NCBI GenBank assembly: GCA_946545145.1
Contig: CAMNNG010000032.1
Coordinates: 1-11,702, forward strand
Source of the DNA: an uncultured Bacillota bacterium
GTDB taxonomy: Bacteria; Bacillota; Clostridia; Peptostreptococcales; Anaerovoracaceae
Direction of reading: 5' to 3'
DNA length: 11,702 nucleotides
Position 1 is the first letter of the stretch. Every line of letters starts with the position of its first letter. The translations under genes were made by a program, and so were the position numbers. This document shows, one piece after another, positions 1 to 5,830 of this stretch. A model generated the notes under the pieces. It made no database searches, was not told the DNA's origin, and was given only the letters and a program-made list of their open reading frames with translations.

Positions 1-372
1 AGTTTTGTAAGCAGCCCACAGGGCAAAAAGTCCGGCGAGCGAGTAGCCGCCTATGTAGTACTTTTTCTCTTTGTCGCTTTCTTCGCTTACTGTGGCACAG
101 AGATCCAGGATGCTTTTCAGAGTATCCTCAGCACCTGCTCCGAACGGCTCCTTGCCGAAAACCGGCGGAGCCTCCCACGGAGAAAGGTCCCTGTTCCAGT
201 CATCGATCTTCACAGCGATCAGTCTGAAGCCGTCAGATCCTTTCCCCGACAGTTTTCCTATCAGCCGGATCTCGCTTTCTATGACATCGAGATCGTGGTC
301 ATCGACCGGCTGGATGAGAACGATATCCGCATCTCTGTTACCATATTCGATCGTCTTCATTTTAGAATCCAT
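1..372 (-). CDS. Alpha/beta hydrolase-fold protein, N-terminal part (cut by left window edge)
   Basis: The frame is open from an ATG at 372 to base 1, giving 124 residues with no stop, so the 3' end lies outside the window. The visible end contains GGYSLAGLFALWA (about residues 108-120), a nucleophile-elbow sequence (G-Y-S-L-A-G) with Ser111 as the likely catalytic serine, as in esterase-type alpha/beta hydrolases. There is no signal peptide, so it is probably cytoplasmic. The acid and histidine of the triad would lie beyond the edge. A second in-frame ATG at 360 (MKTIEYG) is an equally possible start; neither has a strong ribosome site. It is the last visible gene of the minus-strand redox cluster, 53 bp after an aldo/keto reductase, and may hydrolyse an ester or thioester related to that cluster's substrate. 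That role is inferred only from position. Confidence 0.75.
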   Translation of the reverse strand, partial: MDSKMKTIEYGNRDADIVLIQPVDDHDLDVIESEIRLIGKLSGKGSDGFRLIAVKIDDWNRDLSPWEAPPVFGKEPFGAGAEDTLKSILDLCATVSEESDKEKKYYIGGYSLAGLFALWAAYKT

Positions 373-443
373 ATCAGAAACTGTGCTTCGCCAAAGGCGT
401 CAGCCTAGGTGGTGAGTAGTTGACATCAGAAACTGTGCTCCGC
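373..443. repeat. 19-bp direct repeat, two copies 52 bp apart
   Basis: The plus-strand words at 373-391 and 425-443 match at 18 of 19 bases (ATCAGAAACTGTGCT then TCGC or CCGC). The right copy encodes the last codons and stop of the aldo/keto reductase gene. The left copy sits directly before the start of the hydrolase gene. Between them is a short potential hairpin, CGCC-AAA-GGCG, at 389-399. The arrangement looks like a local duplication of the gene's 3' end. Confidence 0.7.
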
Positions 444-1565
444 AAGCCATGCTACTGCTTTTTCCACGAGCTCTGTTATATCCTTTCCGTCCTCCGTGAT
501 GACCTGCTGCTTCGAAAGACCCTCCCGGTAGTCGACGTGCTCCGCCTCCGCAAAAGCGTTCTTCAAATAGTTGTTGTCATCCGAGAATCCAGGGTCCGGC
601 TGGATCTGGCAGATGCTGTAGGCCTGCAGGATCGCAGTGACAGGCACTCCGTGATACATCAGGCCTTTGTACTGATCGATCTCACTCTGCTTTACCGGCG
701 CGCTCTCACGATAGATACGCATAGCTTCGTCCAGCACCTTCATATCCTCTTCCGTCAGTTTTTCTGCAGCATCGCTCGTGGCAGTGTTGTCCTTCACCTG
801 CTCGAGAGTGCTCATTCCGGAAAGAACAGCGATGACATCGTCCATGCCGAGTCCAAACCGTACGGACCAGGACGCTATGCTCCAGTCAGGATGAGCTTCC
901 TTCATCATCTTTTCCGCTTCCTCAGGAAGCTTTGCAAGAGCGCCGCCCTTGACGGCTTCCATGATGACGACCTTGCGTCCGTGCTTTCTGATCACGTCAT
1001 AGCAGGGGCCTGCCTGGACGAGCTCGCTGTCCCAGTCGATGGGGTTCAGAGCGATCTGCACGAAGTCGATCTCCGGATGCTCATCGAGAACGCGGTCCAG
1101 CAGCTTTGCGGACGAATGGAACGAGATGCCGAGGTTGCGGATCTTTCCATCCTCTTTCCACTTTTGCGCGTGTTCGAACAGATGCGTCGTCTTCACTACG
1201 CCGCCTTTTCCATCGAATCCATCATAGTACTCGTTCTGTATATTGTGGAGAAGGTAGTAATCCACATGATCGACCCCGAGATTTTCAAGCTGGCTCTCAA
1301 ACGTCTCTTCGATCTTCTCCTCAGGTATGTACATGAATGTCGGGAACTTCGTCGCTATCGTATAGCTGTCCCTCGGATGTCTCTCGACGAGGGCTTTGCG
1401 CGCAGCCTCTTCACTCTTGCCGTCATGGTAGACGAAGCTCGTGTCAAAATATGTGTATCCTGCTTCCAGGAATGCATCCACCATCGCATTCAGCTGTTCG
1501 TAGTCAAAATCCGTCGGGCCGGAAAGCACCGGCAGCCTCATCATTCCAAATCCCAGATTCTTCAT
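426..1565 (-). CDS. Aldo/keto reductase, long form with divergent C-terminal region
   Basis: This 379-residue protein has the TIM-barrel aldo/keto reductase pattern. Asp41 (in FDTS), Tyr46 (in VYHDG), Lys73 (in ATKFP) and His107 (in LLHN) fit the catalytic tetrad that moves hydride from NAD(P)H to a carbonyl. About 80-100 residues follow the barrel. Similar long reductases of the COG1453 type usually carry cysteine-rich 4Fe-4S motifs there, but this protein has only Cys188 and Cys319, so a classic cluster cannot form. The ATG at 1565 has a strong ribosome site (AAAGGAGGA, about 9 bp upstream). It lies 41 bp after the iron-sulfur flavoprotein-like gene and 53 bp before the hydrolase, inside the minus-strand redox cluster. 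No signal peptide is present, so it is probably cytoplasmic. The family call is firm; the substrate is unknown. Confidence 0.9.
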   Translation of the reverse strand: MKNLGFGMMRLPVLSGPTDFDYEQLNAMVDAFLEAGYTYFDTSFVYHDGKSEEAARKALVERHPRDSYTIATKFPTFMYIPEEKIEETFESQLENLGVDHVDYYLLHNIQNEYYDGFDGKGGVVKTTHLFEHAQKWKEDGKIRNLGISFHSSAKLLDRVLDEHPEIDFVQIALNPIDWDSELVQAGPCYDVIRKHGRKVVIMEAVKGGALAKLPEEAEKMMKEAHPDWSIASWSVRFGLGMDDVIAVLSGMSTLEQVKDNTATSDAAEKLTEEDMKVLDEAMRIYRESAPVKQSEIDQYKGLMYHGVPVTAILQAYSICQIQPDPGFSDDNNYLKNAFAEAEHVDYREGLSKQQVITEDGKDITELVEKAVAWLAEHSF

Positions 1566-1606
1566 ATCAAGTTTCCTCCTTTATCTCTTATATTCTCTGT
1601 CCGGAT

Positions 1607-2143
1607 CTATATGCTCCTTCCAAGCTCATACGCCTTCTCAGGATATCCGCTTCTCTTCGTCATGCCCGGAGTGCCGCTGCCTCCGCCGAGGACAGTGCCC
1701 ATGTCCTCGAACTGCATGTAATCGCAGATCGTATCGTAGTAGTCCTTCGTGACTTTGAAGACCGTATCTGTGTTGTCCCATGCTACGGCAAGAAGGGCCG
1801 CCTTCTTGTGCATGTATGTCAGCTCCGTCGTGAAGCTGTAGAAACGGTCGACTACCGCTTTGAGCTGCGCCGGCCAGTTGTAGTAATAGACCGGCATCGC
1901 GAAGACCATCATGTCCGTCCCTCGGATCAGATCTTTCAGTTCAGTCTCAAAGTCGTCATTCTGTACGCACCGCCCCGCCATGCCGCACGCGTTGCAGCCT
2001 GTGCACGGGCGGATATCCTTTCTCATCAGTTCATATACCGTGACCTCATGGCCGTTTTCCTCAGTGCCTCTTTTGAACTCGTCCGCCAGCATAGCGGATG
2101 AGCCGCTCAGATTGCCGCTGCTCTTCAATACAAGGATCTTCAT
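1607..2143 (-). CDS. Iron-sulfur flavoprotein-like NAD(P)H-dependent oxidoreductase
   Basis: This 178-residue protein has a flavodoxin-like FMN-reductase fold. The N-terminus (KILVLKSSGNLSGSS, residues 2-16) is the beta strand and phosphate-binding loop for FMN. MPVYYYNWPAQLKAVVDRF (from about residue 83) is the conserved flavin-contact and dimer segment. Four cysteines at 47, 50, 53 and 59 make a compact CX2CX2CX5C motif, the spacing known from iron-sulfur flavoproteins that couple a 4Fe-4S cluster to FMN. It probably transfers electrons between ferredoxin or NAD(P)H and a small acceptor. The start at 2143 has AGGAGG about 9 bp upstream. That site lies within the last codons of the upstream aldo/keto reductase, whose stop is only 6 bp away, so translation is likely coupled. 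The fold is sure; a working cluster is inferred from the motif. Confidence 0.88.
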   Translation of the reverse strand: MKILVLKSSGNLSGSSAMLADEFKRGTEENGHEVTVYELMRKDIRPCTGCNACGMAGRCVQNDDFETELKDLIRGTDMMVFAMPVYYYNWPAQLKAVVDRFYSFTTELTYMHKKAALLAVAWDNTDTVFKVTKDYYDTICDYMQFEDMGTVLGGGSGTPGMTKRSGYPEKAYELGRSI

Positions 2144-2149
2144 ATCGCA

Positions 2150-3196
2150 TTACCTCCTGATCTTCTGATCGCCCGTCGTCCATACATGCTTCTCATTCGC
2201 ATCAGCTCTCCTGTTCTGCGCCATGACTCCGGCCAGCGGATGCGGAACATACGGCTCCTCGAGGTATCCGATCTCCTCTGCCGTGAGCTCAAGGTCGACC
2301 GCTCTGGCCGCGCCTTCGATGTGATGCATCTTCGTCGCTCCGGCTACCGGCGCCGTGACCTTAGTAAGCAGCCACGCCAGCGAAACTTCCGTCATGCTGA
2401 CCCCGTGCTTTTCGGCCAGCTCAGCAACGCGTCCGATTATGACGTTGTCCTGCTCAGCTGTCGCATCGTATTTGAATTTTGCATAAGCATCTTCCTCGGC
2501 GCGCTTCGTGCCTCCGTCTCCGGGGAGTCTGGACAGCCTTCCGCTTGCCAAAGCGCTGTACGGAGTAAGCGCGATGTTTTCCTCTTCACAGTACGGGACC
2601 ATCTCCCTCTCCTCCTCGCGGAAGATGAGATTGTAGTGCCCCTGTATGGATACGAACTTCGCAAAGCCTTCCTTCTCGGCGATCGCGTTCGCCTTCGCGA
2701 TCTGCCATGCAAAGCAGTTCGAGATGCCGATGTATCTCGTCTTTCCGGCTTTCACTGCGTCGTTCAGTCCTTCCATGATGTCATAGAGCGGAGTGTTCCA
2801 GTCCCACATGTGATAGATATACAGGTCCACGTAGTCCATCCCGAGGTTCTGGAGGCTGGTGTCTATCATGCTTTGGATGTGCTGCTGTCCGCTTACTCCC
2901 GCTTCGATCTCTTCAGGAGTGCGCGGCAGGAACTTCGTTGCGACCACCACGTCCTCGCGCTTCGCAAAGTCGCGCAGCGCTCTTCCGACGTACTGCTCGC
3001 TGGTGCCGCTCTGATATCCTATCGCCGTGTCATAAAAGTTGACTCCCAGTTCGAGTCCTCTTTTGATTATCTCTCTTGAGTGCTCCTCGTCGAGGGTCCA
3101 GCTGTGCTGGCCTCTGCCCGGGTCGCCAAAGCCCATGCATCCCATGCAGATGCGCGATACGTTAAGATCCGAATTTCCAAGTTTCGTATATTTCAT
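2150..3196 (-). CDS. Aldo/keto reductase (YajO/Tas-like branch)
   Basis: This is a 348-residue aldo/keto reductase starting MKYTKLGNSDLNVSRICMG. The catalytic tetrad is visible: Asp56 (FYDTA), Tyr61 (IGYQ), Lys88 (ATKFL) and His129 (YIYHMWD). GISNCFAW (about 157-164) and the NADPH-binding C-terminal part (VAGATKMHHIEGA, about 284-296) fit the branch that includes YajO and related reductases. It should reduce an aldehyde or ketone with NADPH in the cytoplasm. The frame extends upstream to a GTG at 3259 that overlaps the stop of the flavodoxin gene. The ATG at 3196 is preferred because the family begins there and an AGAAGG ribosome site precedes it. It lies between the soluble flavodoxin and the iron-sulfur flavoprotein-like gene and shares only the barrel fold with the reductase at 426-1565. 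Confidence 0.92.
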   Translation of the reverse strand: MKYTKLGNSDLNVSRICMGCMGFGDPGRGQHSWTLDEEHSREIIKRGLELGVNFYDTAIGYQSGTSEQYVGRALRDFAKREDVVVATKFLPRTPEEIEAGVSGQQHIQSMIDTSLQNLGMDYVDLYIYHMWDWNTPLYDIMEGLNDAVKAGKTRYIGISNCFAWQIAKANAIAEKEGFAKFVSIQGHYNLIFREEEREMVPYCEEENIALTPYSALASGRLSRLPGDGGTKRAEEDAYAKFKYDATAEQDNVIIGRVAELAEKHGVSMTEVSLAWLLTKVTAPVAGATKMHHIEGAARAVDLELTAEEIGYLEEPYVPHPLAGVMAQNRRADANEKHVWTTGDQKIRR

Positions 3197-3248
3197 GTTC
3201 GCCTTCTTTCCTGCAGAGCTGTTCTGACCGTTTTGATATATGCCTTTC

Positions 3249-3725
3249 CTAAAGGACACCGTCCAGCCATCTTTTAATATCTGCTTCGTCCGGGCGGTTG
3301 ATCTGAACGCCCTTCGCCCATTTCACATCGCCGCTGACATTGCCCTGCAGAGCCTTGTCGCTCCTGCCGAGGCCGCTGCCGCCCGATGTGCAGAACGGCG
3401 CGATCGTCTTTCCTGAAAAGTCGTAGCTTTCGAGGAATGTCTCGATGATGCGCGGGGCGACTCCCCACCAGATCGGATATCCGATGATCACTGTGTCGTA
3501 AGCAGCCATGTCTTCGACTTTCGATGCTATGGCAGGTCTTGCGCCGGCATCGTTCATCTCAACGCTGCTGCGGCTGCTTCTGTTCATATAGTTCAGGTCT
3601 TCTCTAGTGTATATCTCTTCCGGCACGATCTCGAAGAAGTCTCCTCCGCTTACTTCTGCGATCTTCTCACCGATTCTCTTTGTGACTCCGCTCGCGGAAA
3701 ATACCGCTACCAGTACTTTTGCCAT
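3249..3725 (-). CDS. Flavodoxin-family protein, soluble
   Basis: This 158-residue protein has the size of a single flavodoxin domain. VLVAVFSASGVTKRIGEKIA (from residue 4) is the first strand and FMN phosphate loop. GYPIWWGVAPR (about 82-92) and FCTSGGSG (about 111-118) are the other flavin-contact loops. It has no signal peptide, so it should act in the cytoplasm as a one- or two-electron carrier or as an FMN-dependent reductase. AAGGAGGAA precedes the ATG at 3725. The gene follows the TetR gene by 20 bp and precedes an aldo/keto reductase. It is clearly paralogous to the lipoprotein flavodoxin at 4556-5206: the WWG and TSGGSG blocks match closely, and a 19-bp stretch of DNA around the TSGGSG loop is identical. 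The donor and acceptor are unknown. Confidence 0.9.
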   Translation of the reverse strand: MAKVLVAVFSASGVTKRIGEKIAEVSGGDFFEIVPEEIYTREDLNYMNRSSRSSVEMNDAGARPAIASKVEDMAAYDTVIIGYPIWWGVAPRIIETFLESYDFSGKTIAPFCTSGGSGLGRSDKALQGNVSGDVKWAKGVQINRPDEADIKRWLDGVL

Positions 3726-3745
3726 TTTGCTTCCTCCTTATCTGC

Positions 3746-4372
3746 TTACTCGCCCAGCAGCCTGGCCAGGCAGCTGTATGTTATCTCGTAGATCGACCGG
3801 TATATGTAGTCGACCTCTGCTTCCTCCATCGCTTTTTTCTGCTTTTCCGTCACTTCGGCGTACGGATAGATGCCGAACATGAACGGGAAGAATATGTATG
3901 TAACGTTTTCTATCTCAGTCGCGGACATCTCAGGGCAGTACTTTTCGAGGATCTTTCTGAAAAGCTCCAGCGACCTTCCGTATGCTCTCTTGAACGATGC
4001 CAGCAGTTCTTCGCGGCTGTTTTCTTCCATGTCGAAGTTGTTCATCGACAGCAGTTTGAGGAGCTGCGGTCTTCTTTCGAGCGAGCCCGCGATCAGTTCC
4101 GCGATATGCTTTTTCGTGTACTTTTCACCGTCGCCGCCCAGGATCTCCTCAAGTTCAGCGTTCCATCTGTCATATTCACGCTCGAAGAGGGCAAGGAATA
4201 TCTCCTCTTTTGTGTGGAAATAGTTGTATATCGTCGGACGCGAGAACGATGTGACGCTGCCGATCTCTTTCAGCGTGATATCTCTGAAGCTCATCGTCCG
4301 GTACAGCTGCTCGCATGCACCAACTATCTCCTCTCTTCTCTGAGTTACTATTTCAGGTGTTCCTTTGAACAT
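3746..4372 (-). CDS. TetR/AcrR-family transcriptional regulator
   Basis: This 208-residue protein starts MFKGTPEIVTQRREEIVGA. An N-terminal TetR-type DNA-binding domain is visible: FRDITLKEIGSVTSFSRPTIYNYFHTKEE spans about residues 29-57, with the typical T-IYNYF-KEE recognition segment. The rest (about 65-208) is the variable helical ligand-binding and dimer part, which suggests no specific ligand. The ATG at 4372 was chosen because AAAGGAGG lies about 9 bp upstream and the family begins here; the open frame extends further upstream but without family similarity. The gene is embedded in the cluster after the lipoprotein flavodoxin and a small ORF whose end overlaps it by 20 bp, and 20 bp before the soluble flavodoxin. 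It is the best candidate to bind the twin palindromes at 5708-5767 and autoregulate the operon. That link is inferred. Confidence 0.92.
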   Translation of the reverse strand: MFKGTPEIVTQRREEIVGACEQLYRTMSFRDITLKEIGSVTSFSRPTIYNYFHTKEEIFLALFEREYDRWNAELEEILGGDGEKYTKKHIAELIAGSLERRPQLLKLLSMNNFDMEENSREELLASFKRAYGRSLELFRKILEKYCPEMSATEIENVTYIFFPFMFGIYPYAEVTEKQKKAMEEAEVDYIYRSIYEITYSCLARLLGE

Positions 4373-4526
4373 GTCCCTGATCCTCCTTTCTGCAAAGCGC
4401 TGCGATCCGGTCGCCTGTAAAGGCCCAGAAGAGCAGCATGAGAACGTTCTCAAGCAGAACGACCGCTCCTGCTTTTTCATAATCCAATAATGCGAATGCC
4501 GAGCGGAAAAACATGTATCCGGCCAT
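4353..4526 (-). CDS. Small putative membrane protein ORF (57 residues)
   Basis: An ATG at 4526 has AGGAG 4 bp upstream and opens a 57-residue frame beginning MAGYMFFRSAFALLDYEKAG. A hydrophobic run, AVVLLENVLMLLFWAFTG (about 21-38), could form one membrane helix, followed by a charged tail (DRIAALCRKEDQ). It fills the space between the lipoprotein flavodoxin stop (29 bp away) and the TetR start, which it overlaps by 20 bp, so the TetR ribosome site lies inside it. The frame stays open upstream into the flavodoxin gene and is hydrophobic from about VAGLVLFIRSG. It could therefore be the C-terminal remnant of a larger membrane protein rather than a complete gene. I do not recognise a family. 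Confidence 0.45.
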   Translation of the reverse strand: MAGYMFFRSAFALLDYEKAGAVVLLENVLMLLFWAFTGDRIAALCRKEDQGHVQRNT

Positions 4527-4555
4527 CCCGCTCCTGATGAACAGGACCAGCCCTG

Positions 4556-5206
4556 CTACTTCAGCCCTTCTATCCAGCTCTCCAGTTCGTCTTCGGTAAT
4601 GCCGCTGTCGAGTCTGTCGCCGTCTAGCCAGGTGCCGCTTTCGGCATTCTCAGCAAGATTGTCTCCGCTGCTTCCGATGCCGCTTCCGCCCGATGTGCAG
4701 AACGGGATCATCGTCTTGCCGTCAAAGTCGCAGCTTTCAACGAATGTATCCATGATCCTCGGCTCTTCTCCCCACCAGATCGGATAGCCGATATATATCG
4801 TGCTGTAACCGTCGAGAGATACCGGATCACTCCCGATCTCAGGCCTGGCCGAAGGATCATTCTGCTCTTTTGTCGTGCGGCTGCTGTCATCGTTCCAGTC
4901 CAGATCCGCGTCGGTATATTCCTGCGCGGCCTTGATCTCGTAGATATCTGCGCCTTCTACTTTTGCGATCTTCTCAGCAACGCCCTTTGTAGTGCCCGTG
5001 GCTGAAAAATACACGACAAGGGTATCCGCACCGTTCTGCTGGCTGCCCGCCGCCGGGTCTTCTGATGATTCCGGACTCTCCGCCGTCTCTGATGCAGAGC
5101 TTTCCGGAGCAGCCGAGGGAGCTTCGCCTTCATTCTCACTGCCGCCGCATGCCGTCAGGCAGAGCACCAGCGTCATCATCATAATTATCGCGATTATCTT
5201 TTTCAT
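4556..5206 (-). CDS. Flavodoxin-domain lipoprotein
   Basis: This 216-residue protein begins with a classic lipoprotein signal peptide: MKK, a hydrophobic stretch, then a lipobox L-T-A-C with Cys20 as the lipidated residue. A Ser/Glu/Pro/Ala-rich linker follows (about 21-60). From about 61 to 216 it is a full flavodoxin domain: LVVYFSATGTTKGVAEKIA is the FMN loop (from about 63), then GYPIWWGEEPR and FCTSGGSG as flavin-contact loops. It should be anchored on the outer face of the cytoplasmic membrane and carry electrons or reduce a substrate there. ACAGGAGC precedes the ATG at 5206. It lies 22 bp after the CMD-family gene and is paralogous to the soluble flavodoxin at 3249-3725. FMN binding is expected from the motif; the partner is unknown. 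Confidence 0.9.
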   Translation of the reverse strand: MKKIIAIIMMMTLVLCLTACGGSENEGEAPSAAPESSASETAESPESSEDPAAGSQQNGADTLVVYFSATGTTKGVAEKIAKVEGADIYEIKAAQEYTDADLDWNDDSSRTTKEQNDPSARPEIGSDPVSLDGYSTIYIGYPIWWGEEPRIMDTFVESCDFDGKTMIPFCTSGGSGIGSSGDNLAENAESGTWLDGDRLDSGITEDELESWIEGLK

Positions 5207-5228
5207 TTTTGCTCCTGTATTCTATATT

Positions 5229-5558
5229 CTATTCTTCGTCCCACACTTCTTTCGCAAGACGGAACACTGCCCAGCCCTTCGGCCAGCCAACGTACATCGT
5301 CGCGTGTGTGATTATAGCTGCGATCTCATCCTTTGTTACACCGTGCGCCTTTGCGTTCTGCAGATGATATGCGAGCGAGGAGTCTGTGATGCCGGATGCC
5401 ATCAGGGAAACGACCGTGATGATACACTTTGTTTTGACATCGATCGCGTCCTCATTCCAGACCTCTCCGAAAAGCACATCATCGTTGAGATGCGCGAACA
5501 TCGGAGCGAACTCTCCAAGCTGATCTCTTCCTGCTGTCTGTACTATTTTCTCACTCAT
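5229..5558 (-). CDS. Carboxymuconolactone decarboxylase (CMD)-family protein
   Basis: This 109-residue protein has the size of one all-helical CMD domain. The core is visible: a VKTKCIITVVSLMASG helix (about 41-56), then LAYHLQNAKAHGVTKDEIAAIITHATMYVGWPKGWAVFRLAKEV (about 62-105), the typical CMD pattern with His65, a GVTKDEI turn and a YVGWP segment. The AhpD-type CXXC pair is absent; there is only Cys45. It is therefore unlikely to be a thiol peroxidase-type AhpD and closer to the gamma-carboxymuconolactone decarboxylase-like group, which often accompanies aldo/keto reductases and flavoproteins. AAGGAGG precedes the ATG at 5558. It lies 21 bp after the flavin-reductase-like fragment and 22 bp before the lipoprotein flavodoxin, so it is probably the first intact gene of the operon. 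The reaction is unknown. Confidence 0.9.
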   Translation of the reverse strand: MSEKIVQTAGRDQLGEFAPMFAHLNDDVLFGEVWNEDAIDVKTKCIITVVSLMASGITDSSLAYHLQNAKAHGVTKDEIAAIITHATMYVGWPKGWAVFRLAKEVWDEE

Positions 5559-5579
5559 TTTCCTGCCTCCTTATCATGC

Positions 5580-5726
5580 TTACTTGTTCATTTTTGCGCA
5601 GTCACCGGCTTTTTCACCAGTGACGAAATACTCGTAAGTCGGGAATTCGAACAGTACCGGTTTGAAGACGTGGTAGTCGATCTTGCCGTTCTCGTTCAGC
5701 GCCTTAGTTGACACCGTGTCAATCAC
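5580..5726 (-). pseudogene. Short ORF resembling the C-terminal end of a flavin reductase; likely remnant
   Basis: This open frame ends at 5580 and contains KIDYHVFKPVLFEFPTYEYF, then VTGEKAGDC and a short KMNK end. The pattern (VFKP-L-EFPTYEYF--GE) resembles the extreme C-terminus of flavin reductases with an FMN-binding split barrel; this is from memory of the family and is moderately uncertain. No N-terminal part is present. The promoter and both palindromes lie immediately upstream, and the frame reads through them to an ATG at 5780 that would fall before the transcription start. A GTG at 5726 could start a 48-residue peptide, but it has no ribosome site. The simplest reading is a deletion that left the 3' end of the operon's former first gene behind its promoter. 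A true small protein is the alternative. Confidence 0.45.
5708..5722. promoter_or_regulatory. Operator palindrome copy 2 (downstream of start point)
   Basis: This is an exact second copy of TTGACACCGTGTCAA, located at about +11 to +25 relative to the predicted transcription start. The two copies are on almost the same helical face (45 bp, about 4.3 turns) and bracket the -10 element. I saw no third full copy in the window; isolated half sites such as GTGTCAA at 1441-1447 lie in coding sequence. Confidence 0.8.
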
Positions 5727-5738
5727 TCTTACAAGCGG

Positions 5739-5767
5739 ATTGTAGCACCGTTTTGACACCGTGTCAA
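5739..5767 (-). promoter_or_regulatory. Sigma-A-type promoter of the redox operon
   Basis: On the minus strand TTGACA (5767-5762) is followed by exactly 17 bp and TACAAT (5744-5739), nearly a perfect consensus. Transcription would start near 5732 and run into the redox cluster. The -35 hexamer is part of one 15-bp palindrome and the second palindrome lies just past the start point, so the promoter looks built for repression. It begins 11 bp after the terminator of the preceding VOC gene. Confidence 0.85.
5753..5767. promoter_or_regulatory. Operator palindrome copy 1 (overlaps -35)
   Basis: TTGACACCGTGTCAA is a perfect 7-1-7 inverted repeat, the same geometry as classical tet operators. It contains the -35 hexamer, so a bound protein would block RNA polymerase. 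An identical 15-bp copy lies 45 bp away, centre to centre. The TetR protein encoded in the operon is the likely ligand; this is inferred. Confidence 0.8.
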
Positions 5768-5777
5768 CTTGTAAATG

Positions 5778-5814
5778 CAAAAAAGGCAGCCTCCTTGATC
5801 AGGAAACTGCCTTT
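5778..5814 (-). terminator. Rho-independent terminator after the VOC gene
   Basis: On the minus strand AAAGGCAG (5814-5807) pairs perfectly with CTGCCTTT (5789-5782). The 17-base interior can itself pair (TCCT with AGGA), and the stem runs into a stretch of six T residues. It starts 16 bp after the VOC stop codon and separates that unit from the redox operon promoter. Confidence 0.85.
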
Positions 5815-5830
5815 GCTGTGATCGTTATCA

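Noticed and set aside
420..1721. Plus-strand open frame of 433 codons
   Set aside because: It lies antisense to the aldo/keto reductase, has no family pattern or good ribosome site, and the reductase on the other strand shows all catalytic motifs.
2186..3079. Plus-strand open frame of 297 codons
   Set aside because: It is the antisense shadow of the second aldo/keto reductase; its residues show no domain pattern.
3197..3259. N-terminal extension of the YajO-like reductase to a GTG at 3259
   Set aside because: The extension overlaps the flavodoxin stop, has no ribosome site, and the family begins at the ATG at 3196.
3255..3266. GGACACCGTCC-like word near 3255 as a third operator
   Set aside because: Only the centre resembles the 15-bp palindrome; the outer bases differ and it lies in the flavodoxin 3' coding end.
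4373..4480. N-terminal extension of the TetR protein at 3746-4372
   Set aside because: The cysteine- and serine-rich extension is unlike TetR proteins, and a strong ribosome site supports the ATG at 4372.
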